Below, one piece after another: positions 8,340 through 14,913 of a stretch of DNA of 32,691 bases. The notes below the pieces were generated by a model. That model did not search any database. It worked only from the letters and a program-made list of their open reading frames with translations, and was not told the DNA's origin. Each line of letters begins with the position of its first letter. Position 1 is the first letter of the stretch. The stretch spans positions 1-32,691 of IMG/VR virus record IMGVR_UViG_3300019458_000073; one strand, 5' to 3'. Both the position numbers and the translations under genes were made by a program. The DNA is from a virus.

Positions 8340-8357
8340 CCCCGTTGCAAAACGGGG
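8340..8357. repeat. Stem-loop with GCAA tetraloop
   Basis: CCCCGTT, GCAA, AACGGGG: a 7-bp perfect stem closed by a GNRA-type loop when read as plus-strand RNA. This loop class is common in functional RNAs. Confidence 0.5.
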
Positions 8358-8430
8358 GCGGTCAATGTGGGCACCAGGGGGTTTGGCACAGGAATTGCAC
8401 GCATGCAAGACGCGTGCCAACGCGCGTGCG

Positions 8431-8452
8431 TGTGAATGTGATCACATTCACA
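8431..8452. promoter_or_regulatory. Perfect 22-bp palindrome, likely operator
   Basis: The left half is TGTGAATGTGA and the right half its exact reverse complement, centred between 8441 and 8442. It contains two overlapping TGTGA-N6-TCACA matches, the half-sites of CRP/FNR-superfamily regulators. A host CRP-like protein or a phage repressor dimer could bind here. It lies about 360 bp before the first rightward gene. Confidence 0.5.
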
Positions 8453-8488
8453 ATTGGCGCTAGCGTGCGCGGGTGGGCAAAGTGCCTG

Positions 8489-8539
8489 GGGCAAAATGCC
8501 CGAGTGACAGGGATTGTCACACCCACGAAATGTCGTGGG
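8489..8539. repeat. Three consecutive hairpins in 51 nt
   Basis: GGGCA-AAA-TGCCC (8489-8501), GTGACA-GGGAT-TGTCAC (8504-8520) and CCCACGA-AATG-TCGTGGG (8522-8539), with gaps of 2 and 1 nt. All stems are perfect and different in sequence. A series like this suggests a structured transcript or a protein-recognised DNA site. Confidence 0.5.
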
Positions 8540-8811
8540 GTTGAGTGCAACGGTTGCGCGGTGTCTCCTTTATGCCACACTCGCGCGCAAGAAGCGTGCC
8601 AAGTCAACCGGTTGCCGCGCGAATATAAAGGTCCGCGGCGCGTCAAACCACTCAACAGTTGGCGACTAAAAATAGTTTGCGATGACTTCACACCGCGTCA
8701 AGTGAGCATTATCACGCACTTAGCGCTGACGCGTGGCGTTATTTTGGCGCCGCGACGCCATAGGGTGCGGGGCGCGGGTTGATGGCGCCCCCGGAAAGCG
8801 AGAAACCAACG

Positions 8812-8937
8812 ATGCCGTTTACCAACCTGGTCCGAGCCTACTGTGCCAAGTGTCTCCGAGCCACGTTCCACTTCTGGACCCCAGCTGGGTTCATCTGTGG
8901 TCCCTGCAGCCGACACGAGGCGCGAGTCAGATCGTGA
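8812..8937 (+). CDS. 41-residue zinc-ribbon miniprotein
   Basis: The protein contains YCAKCLRA and FICGPCSR, giving CxxC-x14-CxxC, the spacing of a small zinc ribbon. It ends in a GTGA overlap with the next gene, which supports real translation. The ribosome site is weak (GCGAG about 10 nt before the ATG). Zinc ribbons of this size in phages often bind nucleic acid or host proteins; the role here is unknown. It is the first gene of the rightward block. Confidence 0.55.
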   Translation: MPFTNLVRAYCAKCLRATFHFWTPAGFICGPCSRHEARVRS

Positions 8938-9122
8938 CGCGAAAGGACGTCAACGCCCTTGCGGTGGCGCTCAACGGTATCAAACCGGAACACAGGGCGG
9001 ACACGCACCAATGGGAAGACGCCGTTAACGCGATCGCCGACGCGTGCGCAAGATCCAATGCCCGCTTTAACCGGGAGTGGTTTCTTGCCGCGTGCGGCGT
9101 GGCCCCTAACCCGGACGCCTAA
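8934..9122 (+). CDS. Small phage hypothetical protein (W-x9-A-x-F-D/N type)
   Basis: A 62-residue protein from GTG 8934, overlapping the previous stop. The body (KDVNALAVALNGIKP, QWEDAVNAIADACARSNARF, REWFLAACGV) resembles a small helical protein seen often in tailed phages with unknown function, in which an N-terminal helix is followed by a conserved FxRxRFLAACGV-like end. A longer frame to 8733 exists but would cover the zinc-ribbon gene and reads as low-quality sequence. Confidence 0.65.
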   Translation: MTRKDVNALAVALNGIKPEHRADTHQWEDAVNAIADACARSNARFNREWFLAACGVAPNPDA

Positions 9123-9196
9123 CGCCGCGTCACACTCACACAAGGGGCCGCACCTGGGGGCCGCGCATCCTACACGCGGAGATAGGACAATCAATC

Positions 9197-9496
9197 ATGT
9201 GGACCGAAAAGCATTTCTGGGGCAACGTCGAGTACCCGTCCAACGAGGCAGCCAAGGCGGCGCGGGACGCCGAAGCGCGGCGGCTTACGGCCGACGGGCA
9301 CCAAGTGCGCCGGACCGTCCTGCGCGACCAGTTGCGCCCCTACTCCGGGTTTGGGCAGCCGGACGGGCGCATTGGCCACGTTTACATCGTGCGGGTCAGT
9401 CCCCTGCGGCGCAAGCCTATCGTGTTGCCTGACATCGGCGACCTAACACTCCCGGACGGGGTTCGCGTGACCGCGGACACGACGCGCCATGACTAG
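9197..9496 (+). CDS. Hypothetical protein
   Basis: A 99-residue protein, unrecognised. The N-terminal half is an Ala/Arg-rich helix (NEAAKAARDAEARRLTADGH); the rest looks beta-rich (GHVYIVRVSP, ADGVRV-like turns). GGAG lies about 15 nt before the ATG and AGGA about 9 nt. It overlaps the next gene by 8 bp. Confidence 0.6.
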   Translation: MWTEKHFWGNVEYPSNEAAKAARDAEARRLTADGHQVRRTVLRDQLRPYSGFGQPDGRIGHVYIVRVSPLRRKPIVLPDIGDLTLPDGVRVTADTTRHD

Positions 9497-9614
9497 CCTA
9501 CAGGAGAAGCGACTCCTAGCGCGCCTAGAACGCCCAGCGCCCGCCGATCGAGAGTGCATCCCAAGCCTACTCGTGGCCCTCGTCATGGCCCGCGCAGCGC
9601 GGAGACAAGCATGA
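9489..9614 (+). CDS. 41-residue basic hypothetical protein
   Basis: The ATG at 9489 lies inside the previous gene's end and the stop overlaps the next ATG (ATGA at 9611). The product is helical and basic (MTSLQEKRLLARLERP, VALVMARAARRQA). Only the overlaps at both ends argue that it is a gene; no family is recognised. Confidence 0.45.
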   Translation: MTSLQEKRLLARLERPAPADRECIPSLLVALVMARAARRQA

Positions 9615-9784
9615 CGCGCACCTTAAAACACGTGGTGGACCGTATTATGCTCGACGGCGAGTTCGGCCATGCCTATGGCGCGTGGGGCCGATCGGGCACG
9701 GGCACTGAGGCCGTGCAGGACCGCAAGATCGGACAGGCGGTGTTGAAGCGTAAGAAGGCCCCCAAACGGGGAAGAAAGGGTTAA
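9611..9784 (+). CDS. 57-residue hypothetical protein with basic tail
   Basis: The ATG at 9611 sits in an ATGA overlap with the preceding small gene. The frame is open to 9554, but that extension lies in another gene's frame. The product begins with a short helix (TLKHVVDRIM), has a Gly-rich middle, and ends in a strongly basic tail (KRKKAPKRGRKG) that could bind nucleic acid. Confidence 0.55.
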   Translation: MTRTLKHVVDRIMLDGEFGHAYGAWGRSGTGTEAVQDRKIGQAVLKRKKAPKRGRKG

Positions 9785-9790
9785 CTACCG

Positions 9791-10903
9791 ATGAGCGCAA
9801 AGACTCTCCGAGCAATGGCCGTCGCCGTTCAGGCTGGCGTCCCCGTGGTCGCCATTGGCGGCCCTGGTACTGGGAAAACGTCCGGGATCAACGCCCTTGG
9901 GGACGCGCTCGGCCTGCCTACCGAAATTGTCATTGCGTCCCTGCGCGAGCCGGCCGACTTCGGGGGTCTCCCCGTGGTAACGCCCAACGGCGTCAAGCTG
10001 GCCCCGCCCGCGTGGGCCGTTCGTTTGCATGAAGCGGGCAAGGGCCTGCTATTCATCGACGAAATTAGCACGGCCGCGCCCGCCGTCCAAGCCGCGCTCC
10101 TACGCGTCATTCTCGACCGCGTAGTGGGCGACTTGGCACTCCCGCTGGGCGTCCGTATAATCGCGGCCATGAACCCGCCTGAGCAAGCGGCCGGTGGGTG
10201 GGAATTGTCTCCTCCGTTGGCTAACCGTCTCTGTCACCTACCATGGGCGGTCAACACGAGCGAATGGCTGGAAGGTATGATGCAAGGCTTTCCTGCCCCA
10301 ACCTTCCCGCGCGTACCTACCGACTACACGGACGAATTGTGCAACGCGCGCGTCCTGATCGCGTCATTCATCCAGCACAACCAGACTGCGCTCTACCAGT
10401 TCCCGAAGAACGACTCCGACGCGGGCAAGCCGTGGCCGTCGCCGCGCTCGTGGACCATGGCCGCGACGCTCAGCGCTGCATGCCAAGCCGCGCAAACGGG
10501 CCTAGAGCTAGAGATTCCCCTGATCGCCGGGTGCGTGGGCGACGGGTACGCGCTTGAGTTCACCAACTGGCGCGACGCCCTTGACCTGCCGAACCCCGAA
10601 GCACTCTTGAAGGACCCCAAGTCGTTCGTCTGCCCGGAGCGCGGCGATAAGACTTACGCGGTACTCGCGTCGGTAGCGAGCGCGGCAGTCAATAACATGA
10701 ATAAGACGCGTTTTCTCGCGGCGTGGCACATTTTCAAGGTGGCCGCTGACGCGGGGAAGAAAGACATGGGTGCGGCAGCTGTTCGTACGCTCGCCCAGGC
10801 GGCCGGGAAAGAAGGCTACATGTCCGATCCTGACGTCCGTAAGGCCATGACGGAAAACCTTAAGCCGTATATCGACATTCTGAAGCAAGCGAGACTGTTC
10901 TAA
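9791..10903 (+). CDS. MoxR-type AAA+ ATPase
   Basis: A 370-residue AAA+ protein. Walker A GGPGTGKT is at 23-30, Walker B LLFIDEIS near 86-93, and a sensor-1 region reading AAMNPPEQA follows, the order and wording typical of MoxR ATPases. These act as chaperone-like remodelling rings with VWA-domain partners. The C-terminal ~150 residues are helical. A metallopeptidase-VWA protein is encoded 1.1 kb downstream in the same operon, with an unknown 242-residue protein directly adjacent (stop TAA then ATG, no gap). The target in infection is unknown. Confidence 0.85.
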   Translation: MSAKTLRAMAVAVQAGVPVVAIGGPGTGKTSGINALGDALGLPTEIVIASLREPADFGGLPVVTPNGVKLAPPAWAVRLHEAGKGLLFIDEISTAAPAVQAALLRVILDRVVGDLALPLGVRIIAAMNPPEQAAGGWELSPPLANRLCHLPWAVNTSEWLEGMMQGFPAPTFPRVPTDYTDELCNARVLIASFIQHNQTALYQFPKNDSDAGKPWPSPRSWTMAATLSAACQAAQTGLELEIPLIAGCVGDGYALEFTNWRDALDLPNPEALLKDPKSFVCPERGDKTYAVLASVASAAVNNMNKTRFLAAWHIFKVAADAGKKDMGAAAVRTLAQAAGKEGYMSDPDVRKAMTENLKPYIDILKQARLF

Positions 10904-11632
10904 ATGCCTAGGATACGATACGATTGCTCCCGTCAGACTTACTACGAAGTGTACCAAGAATACACGGTACGCTTCGAGCGGCGCCGCTACGACGCGTGCG
11001 CTAACGAGGTCCTGCGCCTAGACCCCACGGACTCGCTGTTTGACGCGACAACGCGCACGCTCAAGCGTGACCGTATCCGTATATGGGGGGGTGATCACCA
11101 GCCCCCGCGCCAAACCGTGTTATCGCCCGCCCAGGTCCGGGACGCGTTCATGACGAAAGGGAACGCCTCCGTCTCAGCCCGCAGGGCTCAGGCGCTGGAA
11201 TTGCACGCCGCGGGCTATGTTGGCCCCGTGAAGCCGGGCGAAGCACGCGCGCTCAAGAACGTGTTTAACGACCTGGGCATGCCCGACCTTGTGCGCCGTG
11301 GATGGTATGGCCAGACCAAAACCATACGGACGCGCACTACGTCGCGGTATATGATGCGCGCGTGGCTGCGCCGGAACCCTGCAAACACGCCGCAAAATAT
11401 ACCCGTGCGCGAGTACAAAGCAAACGTGCTCCAATACTGCTACGTGTTCCGGTCCCCGTTGCCTGAGGTGCCGTTTACCAAATTCCTCAAGCTTGCGCGC
11501 ATGTATCGCGGCGACAAGGGCGGCCTACGCGCGGCAGTAAAGGCCGTGCTCGCGAACCCGGACGCGCACAAAGAAATTGAGACGGTTGACGCAATCGACG
11601 TGTTAGCCGGTCTCACGGGAATGGATGGATGA
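10904..11632 (+). CDS. Unknown protein between MoxR and VWA genes
   Basis: A 242-residue protein, family not recognised. It is basic, Tyr-rich at the N-terminus (YDCSRQTYYEVYQEYTVRF), followed by helices with Arg/Lys and several Trp (RRGWYGQTKTIRTRTTSRY, MMRAWLRRNP). It starts on the base after the MoxR stop and overlaps the next gene by 4 bp, so it belongs to the MoxR/VWA cassette. It may be an adaptor or client of the ATPase ring; this is inferred from gene order only. Confidence 0.75.
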   Translation: MPRIRYDCSRQTYYEVYQEYTVRFERRRYDACANEVLRLDPTDSLFDATTRTLKRDRIRIWGGDHQPPRQTVLSPAQVRDAFMTKGNASVSARRAQALELHAAGYVGPVKPGEARALKNVFNDLGMPDLVRRGWYGQTKTIRTRTTSRYMMRAWLRRNPANTPQNIPVREYKANVLQYCYVFRSPLPEVPFTKFLKLARMYRGDKGGLRAAVKAVLANPDAHKEIETVDAIDVLAGLTGMDG

Positions 11633-11871
11633 TTGTCACGCACCATTATCTGCCGTGGCCCTCAGGGTGGCAGGGCCGCCACATAGAGCCCGAAGTGCGC
11701 GCATGGTCGGACGAAGAAATGGCCGTTGCGGTACTCGCGGGCAATGATCCGCGAGATAACAGCGCGCTTACACGGCGCCAGCATTGTTATTGCCCGCGCA
11801 TTGGTCGCGCGTACTGTAAAAAGTGTCTCGGAGCCGGTTGCTACTACAAAGGAAAGGACAAAACCACATGA
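11629..11871 (+). CDS. Small Cys-rich protein, LAG-motif member 1
   Basis: An 80-residue protein. SDEEMAVAVLAG at 27-38 is the shared motif found in at least eight small proteins of this window. A Cys-rich C-terminus follows (HCYCPRIGRAYCKKCLGAGCYY), able to bind one zinc. It starts in an ATGA overlap with the upstream gene and ends in another with the small membrane protein. The function is unknown. Confidence 0.65.
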   Translation: MIVTHHYLPWPSGWQGRHIEPEVRAWSDEEMAVAVLAGNDPRDNSALTRRQHCYCPRIGRAYCKKCLGAGCYYKGKDKTT

Positions 11872-11975
11872 TCTTAGTACTAATCGGTGGTATGATAGGC
11901 TTCATATTCGGCGGCCCGGTGGGGATGTTCATCGGGTTTGGTACGGTTCTTGCCCTGATCCTCGTGTGCGACTGA
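11868..11975 (+). CDS. 35-residue membrane miniprotein
   Basis: Nearly the whole product is one hydrophobic Gly-rich helix (LVLIGGMIGFIFGGPVGMF, then ALILVC), with only Asp at the end. An ATGA overlap with the upstream gene supports translation. It lies 8 bp before the VWA gene, so it could anchor the MoxR/VWA complex at the membrane; that is speculation. Confidence 0.5.
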   Translation: MILVLIGGMIGFIFGGPVGMFIGFGTVLALILVCD

Positions 11976-11982
11976 GGGAGCT

Positions 11983-13194
11983 ATGGCGCACGACACACTG
12001 CCCGAAATTATCCAAGCGGCGCGCATTCGCTGCGTCCAGGACCGCCCGTATCTAGCCGGGCTACTCTATCGCCTTGTCCCCGTCGCCAAGCCAGGTATTG
12101 GCACCCTGGCCGTCGATAAGTGGATGCGCCTGTACTTCGACCCCACGTGCCGGTGGACAGTGGAGCAGTATGCGACCGTTCTGTATCACGAGGCGGGTCA
12201 CGTGCTCCGAGACCATGCGGGCCGCGAAGAGTCACTTGGAATCACGCCAGATCAGCATTTGCGTTGGAACACGGCGGCCGACGCGGAAATAAACGACGAC
12301 TTGAACGCGGAAGGCGGCATGACATGGCCATTCCCGGTCGTCACACCGTCGGCGCTTGGACTACCGGACGGGCTGTTTGCTGAGGAATACTACGACAAGC
12401 TACCCAAACCACCGCCCGCGAAAGGCCCCAGCTCCGGGGCATGTGGCAGTGCAAGCGGCGCGCCGTTGCCATTCGAGGAGCCCGGCCCAAGTGGCAAGCC
12501 AGGCGCCGACGAGACGCGTGGCATCCTGCCCGCTGAACAGGATGCTATCCGCCACAAAGTCGCATCGGACGCGCGCGAGTATGAGCGCTCTGGTCGCGGC
12601 ACGTTGCCCGCGCACATGAAAGCCTGGGTGAAAGTGATCCTCAACCCCAAAGTGGATTGGCGCAAAGTCCTACGCGCGTCCATGCGCTCCTGTCTGTCGT
12701 GGGTAGCTGGGATGCAGGACTACTCGTATCAGCGCCCCGGTCGGCGTCAGTCCGTACTGCCCGACGTCGTAATCCCAAGCATGCGCCAACCCGCACCGCT
12801 GGTCGCGACCGTCATTGACACGTCCGGTAGCGTGTCCGACGCAGCCCTGAGCGCGGCGCTAGGAGAAGTGGCGTCGGTACTCAAACAGTGCGGCCAAAAG
12901 GACGGAGTAACGGCCATTGTATGCGACGCGGCGGTAGACTTCGCTAAGCGCGTATATCGGGCCGACCAAATCCAAGTAAGCGGGCGCGGCGGTACGGATA
13001 TGCGCGTCGGAATCAACCACGCGCTAAGCATGCGGCCAAAGCCGCACGTAATTATCGTGCTAACGGACGGAGACACGCCGTGGCCCGACACGCCCATACC
13101 AGGCGTGCGGCTGATTGCCTGCATCCTTGGTCAGGCGCGCGGGCTTGCGGGCGTACCGGAGTTTATCAAGGGGATACACGTTGACCTTAGCTGA
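11983..13194 (+). CDS. Metallopeptidase-like protein with C-terminal VWA domain (DUF2201 type)
   Basis: A 403-residue protein. The N-terminal domain carries a zinc-protease motif (LYHEAGHVLRDHAG, HEAGH at 69-73). A Pro/Ser-rich linker follows. The C-terminal domain (from ~250) is a von Willebrand A-like fold with a MIDAS: VIDTSGSVSD, later GRGGTDMRVG, then LTDGD. This arrangement matches the DUF2201 metallopeptidase/VWA family, which is commonly found next to MoxR ATPases, as here. GGGAG precedes the ATG by 2-3 nt. Possible roles are metal-dependent assembly or remodelling of a phage or host complex, or host-protein cleavage. Confidence 0.85.
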   Translation: MAHDTLPEIIQAARIRCVQDRPYLAGLLYRLVPVAKPGIGTLAVDKWMRLYFDPTCRWTVEQYATVLYHEAGHVLRDHAGREESLGITPDQHLRWNTAADAEINDDLNAEGGMTWPFPVVTPSALGLPDGLFAEEYYDKLPKPPPAKGPSSGACGSASGAPLPFEEPGPSGKPGADETRGILPAEQDAIRHKVASDAREYERSGRGTLPAHMKAWVKVILNPKVDWRKVLRASMRSCLSWVAGMQDYSYQRPGRRQSVLPDVVIPSMRQPAPLVATVIDTSGSVSDAALSAALGEVASVLKQCGQKDGVTAIVCDAAVDFAKRVYRADQIQVSGRGGTDMRVGINHALSMRPKPHVIIVLTDGDTPWPDTPIPGVRLIACILGQARGLAGVPEFIKGIHVDLS

Positions 13195-13465
13195 AATGGA
13201 ACGGGTTTGCAGAGCCTTCAAGTACCCAAACGAATCCGCTGCCGTGCTCATACTAGCGGGTCAATGGCCTTGCATTACGTGCGGAATGAACCCGTGCGCC
13301 GCGTCTAGCCTGTGCTGCGAGACGTGTACAGAGCTGCTTATGCAGCAGCGCCCAGCGACCTTGAAATTCTTTAGGGCCTACCGCGATGCTGCGCAACGGC
13401 CGCATTGGGTCACTCGCGTTATAAGTCAAGACGTTAGGCAACAAAATAGAGCCAGGAGAAAATAG
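13181..13465 (+). CDS. Small Cys-rich protein, LAG-motif member 2
   Basis: From TTG 13181 (AGGGG 7 nt upstream) the product has 94 residues; an ATG at 13196 lacks a ribosome site. NESAAVLILAG carries the shared motif and is followed at once by Cys-rich QWPCITCGMNPCAASSLCC and ETC, enough for one or two zinc sites. The C-terminal part is basic and helical. It overlaps the VWA gene by 14 bp. The function is unknown. Confidence 0.6.
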   Translation: MTLAEMERVCRAFKYPNESAAVLILAGQWPCITCGMNPCAASSLCCETCTELLMQQRPATLKFFRAYRDAAQRPHWVTRVISQDVRQQNRARRK

Positions 13466-13467
13466 AC

Positions 13468-13533
13468 ATGATCGGCCTTCGCGCCAAGGGCAAGGCGCGT
13501 AAGGATGCGAGCGGGTTTGTGGTGCGGACATGA
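13468..13533 (+). CDS. 21-residue basic micropeptide
   Basis: AGGAGA lies 8 nt before the ATG at 13468, and the stop overlaps the next ATG (ATGA at 13530). The product, MIGLRAKGKARKDASGFVV plus two residues, is basic with no known family. The call rests on the ribosome site and the coupling overlap. Confidence 0.4.
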   Translation: MIGLRAKGKARKDASGFVVRT

Positions 13534-13727
13534 CGGACGAAGAGAAAGCATTGCACATTCTAGCGGGGTTACCACGACTAGAGCATTGCATAGGCATGAC
13601 TTGTCTGCATTACGCGCGGAAAAGGATGGACGTCCCAGGCGGCCGGTATTGTGTCTGCTGCGCGTTTCGTGATTGCCTATCCATGAAGGGTGCCGTATAT
13701 CGCTGCGACGGAGAGTTACTTAAATGA
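13530..13727 (+). CDS. Small Cys-rich protein, LAG-motif member 3
   Basis: A 65-residue protein. TDEEKALHILAG at 2-13 is close to the consensus, followed by EHCIGMTC, YCVCCAFRDC and YRC, seven cysteines in all. ATGA overlaps at both ends place it in a tight chain with its neighbours. Zinc binding is likely; the target is unknown. Confidence 0.65.
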   Translation: MTDEEKALHILAGLPRLEHCIGMTCLHYARKRMDVPGGRYCVCCAFRDCLSMKGAVYRCDGELLK

Positions 13728-14011
13728 AACGCCGTCTTACACGGTACGCGCTCCCGTATGAGGAACGCGCCTTGAAGGAAACACTGGACGCGCTACGTAT
13801 CTTAGAGGGACTAACCAAGTGTCCATGGTGCAACGGGACAGCAGTCTCTCACCCCTTGGCGCTGGATTGCGAGTCAGGAACGCGTCATTTTGCGGCGCGT
13901 TGTCATTGGTGCGTCGATGAACCCGTGCCGGGTTGGTACGGGCCCGACCGTGCCGAGTATTTTCGCGCAGTGGCGGACGCCAGACAGCGACGCTGGGGGC
14001 CACGACGTTGA
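13724..14011 (+). CDS. Zinc-ribbon protein, LAG-motif member 4 (LEG variant)
   Basis: A 95-residue protein. ETLDALRILEG carries a variant of the shared motif (Glu for Ala), directly followed by KCPWCNG, with a second pair AARCHWC later: a standard CxxC...CxxC ribbon. The gene ends at TGA followed by C. The same frame stays open past this stop and encodes another Cys-rich segment (see the 14008-14157 entry), so read-through would give a longer protein with two ribbons. Confidence 0.65.
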   Translation: MKRRLTRYALPYEERALKETLDALRILEGLTKCPWCNGTAVSHPLALDCESGTRHFAARCHWCVDEPVPGWYGPDRAEYFRAVADARQRRWGPRR

Positions 14012-14157
14012 CGTGCCGCATGTGACGACGGAACGATCGCGCCAGGCCGTTACTACTGTGACGAATGGTGCGCGTATGCTGGCATGCTTGAACGCCAGGG
14101 CAGGACGCGCGAAGCTGCAAAAGACCACGTGAAGAAGCTACAGGAGTCTGCCCATGA
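14008..14157 (+). pseudogene. Candidate zinc-ribbon segment without a normal start
   Basis: The frame following the TGA at 14009-14011 reads CDDGTIAPGRYYCDEWC, a small-zinc-ribbon pattern, then a charged helix (REAAKDHVKKLQES). It has no ATG, GTG or TTG before the cysteines. A TTG at 14008 overlapping the upstream stop would give MTCRM and then an in-frame TGA; a shift of one base there would join the extra Cys to the ribbon. It is either a UGA-C read-through or frameshift product or a recently broken gene. The end is set at the TGA overlapping the next gene's ATG and is approximate. Confidence 0.35.
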
Positions 14158-14672
14158 CCGCCGACGCATACGAGGAGATGCTCCCACGACTAAAGACGCA
14201 AGCCTTGAAGTTATTGAGGGCGAAGTTTCGGAACATCCCGCGCGACGTGCACGACGACGCAGTGCAAATGGCGTTGATTCAAGCGATGAATCGTCGGCAA
14301 ACGCTGTTAAACGAGCGCGCGGCAAGCACATACGTAAACGAAAGCGCAAGGTTGAATCTACAAGGCTGGATACGAAAGCGGGATCGGGGGCAATTCGCCG
14401 ACACGTCGGGACTCCCGGCGCCGCTCCCGAGCCGCGACGCGGGAAGCACTATCGTGGAAAAAATTGACCTCGAGCGCGCCATCATGCGCGCGCAGTGTTC
14501 CCCAGAGGTAAAGGAAGCCTTGGGGGAGCGTTTCTTGAGCGGCTGGACCCGTGAGGAATTGGCCCTAAAACTGCCGCCCACGAAGTCCCTCAAGGCGTGG
14601 AAAATGGTGTTGGAACGCGCCGAGGAAAGGGTGCGCACTCTCCTCGTGGAGATGGGATATGACGGACAGTGA
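14154..14672 (+). CDS. Sigma-70-family-like (ECF-type) protein
   Basis: A 172-residue protein with the layout of a small sigma factor. The N-terminal half (DVHDDAVQMALIQAMNRRQT, then a helix ending NLQGWIRKRDRG) resembles region 2. The C-terminal half (SPEVKEALGERFLSGWTREE, then LKAWKMVLERAEERVR) resembles the region 4 helix-turn-helix. AGGAG lies 7 nt before the ATG. If functional it could direct host RNA polymerase to phage promoters; the 29-bp elements are candidate targets. Sequence divergence from true sigma factors is high, so another helix-turn-helix regulator remains possible. Confidence 0.55.
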   Translation: MTADAYEEMLPRLKTQALKLLRAKFRNIPRDVHDDAVQMALIQAMNRRQTLLNERAASTYVNESARLNLQGWIRKRDRGQFADTSGLPAPLPSRDAGSTIVEKIDLERAIMRAQCSPEVKEALGERFLSGWTREELALKLPPTKSLKAWKMVLERAEERVRTLLVEMGYDGQ

Positions 14673-14913
14673 GCGGGGCGCCGAAGCGCCCCGCACGCCA
14701 GAGGAACGCGCGTTGGGTATCTTGGCAGGGGAGCGCTGGTGCTGGGTATGTGGGCAGAGCGTGGCTACTGTGTCGACGCAACGGTACTCTGGATCTTGGG
14801 CGTGCCGCCATTGCGCGGAGCGAGCACCGATGCGCCTACTCCTCGATGCGTTGCGCAGGGGTGGGCCGCCAGAATGCGATAATACACCGCCCGAGACACC
14901 CCCACTTGCTTAA
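14659..14913 (+). CDS. Zinc-ribbon protein, LAG-motif member 5
   Basis: An 84-residue protein. TPEERALGILAG at 13-24 is followed by ERWCWVCGQ and, 17 residues on, WACRHCAERA: a clean CxxC...CxxC ribbon just after the shared motif. It overlaps the sigma-like gene by 14 bp. Its last 149 bp are antisense to the 3' end of the minus-strand helicase gene, so the two transcripts converge and overlap. Confidence 0.65.
   Translation: MTDSERGAEAPRTPEERALGILAGERWCWVCGQSVATVSTQRYSGSWACRHCAERAPMRLLLDALRRGGPPECDNTPPETPPLA

Larger units (their letters stand above)
7481..8811. other. 1.3-kb gene-poor, highly structured divergent control region
   Basis: This stretch separates the leftward packaging operon from the rightward early block. 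Open frames exist on both strands but lack start signals, and their products look like random Arg/Pro/Cys sequence. It contains one 29-bp element, an AT-rich patch around 7900-7945, at least nine hairpins of unrelated sequence, a C-rich tract and a 22-bp palindrome. A replication origin, divergent promoters, a structured RNA or a packaging site are all possible. No convincing sigma70 promoter is visible, although TATAAA occurs at 8624-8629. Confidence 0.7.

Noticed and set aside
7746-8420. 224-codon minus-strand frame in the control region
   Set aside because: The product is Pro/Arg/Cys-rich without domain order, crosses several perfect hairpins and the C-rich tract, and has no ribosome site.
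8431-8452. Firm assignment as a host CRP site
   Set aside because: The half-site match is good, but the host is unknown and the sequence is equally consistent with a phage repressor operator, so only a generic operator is claimed.
8345-8782. 145-codon plus-strand frame with several Cys
   Set aside because: It begins inside a hairpin, lacks a ribosome site, and its cysteines come from GC-rich palindromes; the composition does not resemble neighbouring genes.
14084-14467. 127-codon frame inside the sigma-like gene
   Set aside because: Its first part is the zinc-ribbon frame already listed; beyond 14157 it is a basic, low-quality shadow of the sigma-like gene.
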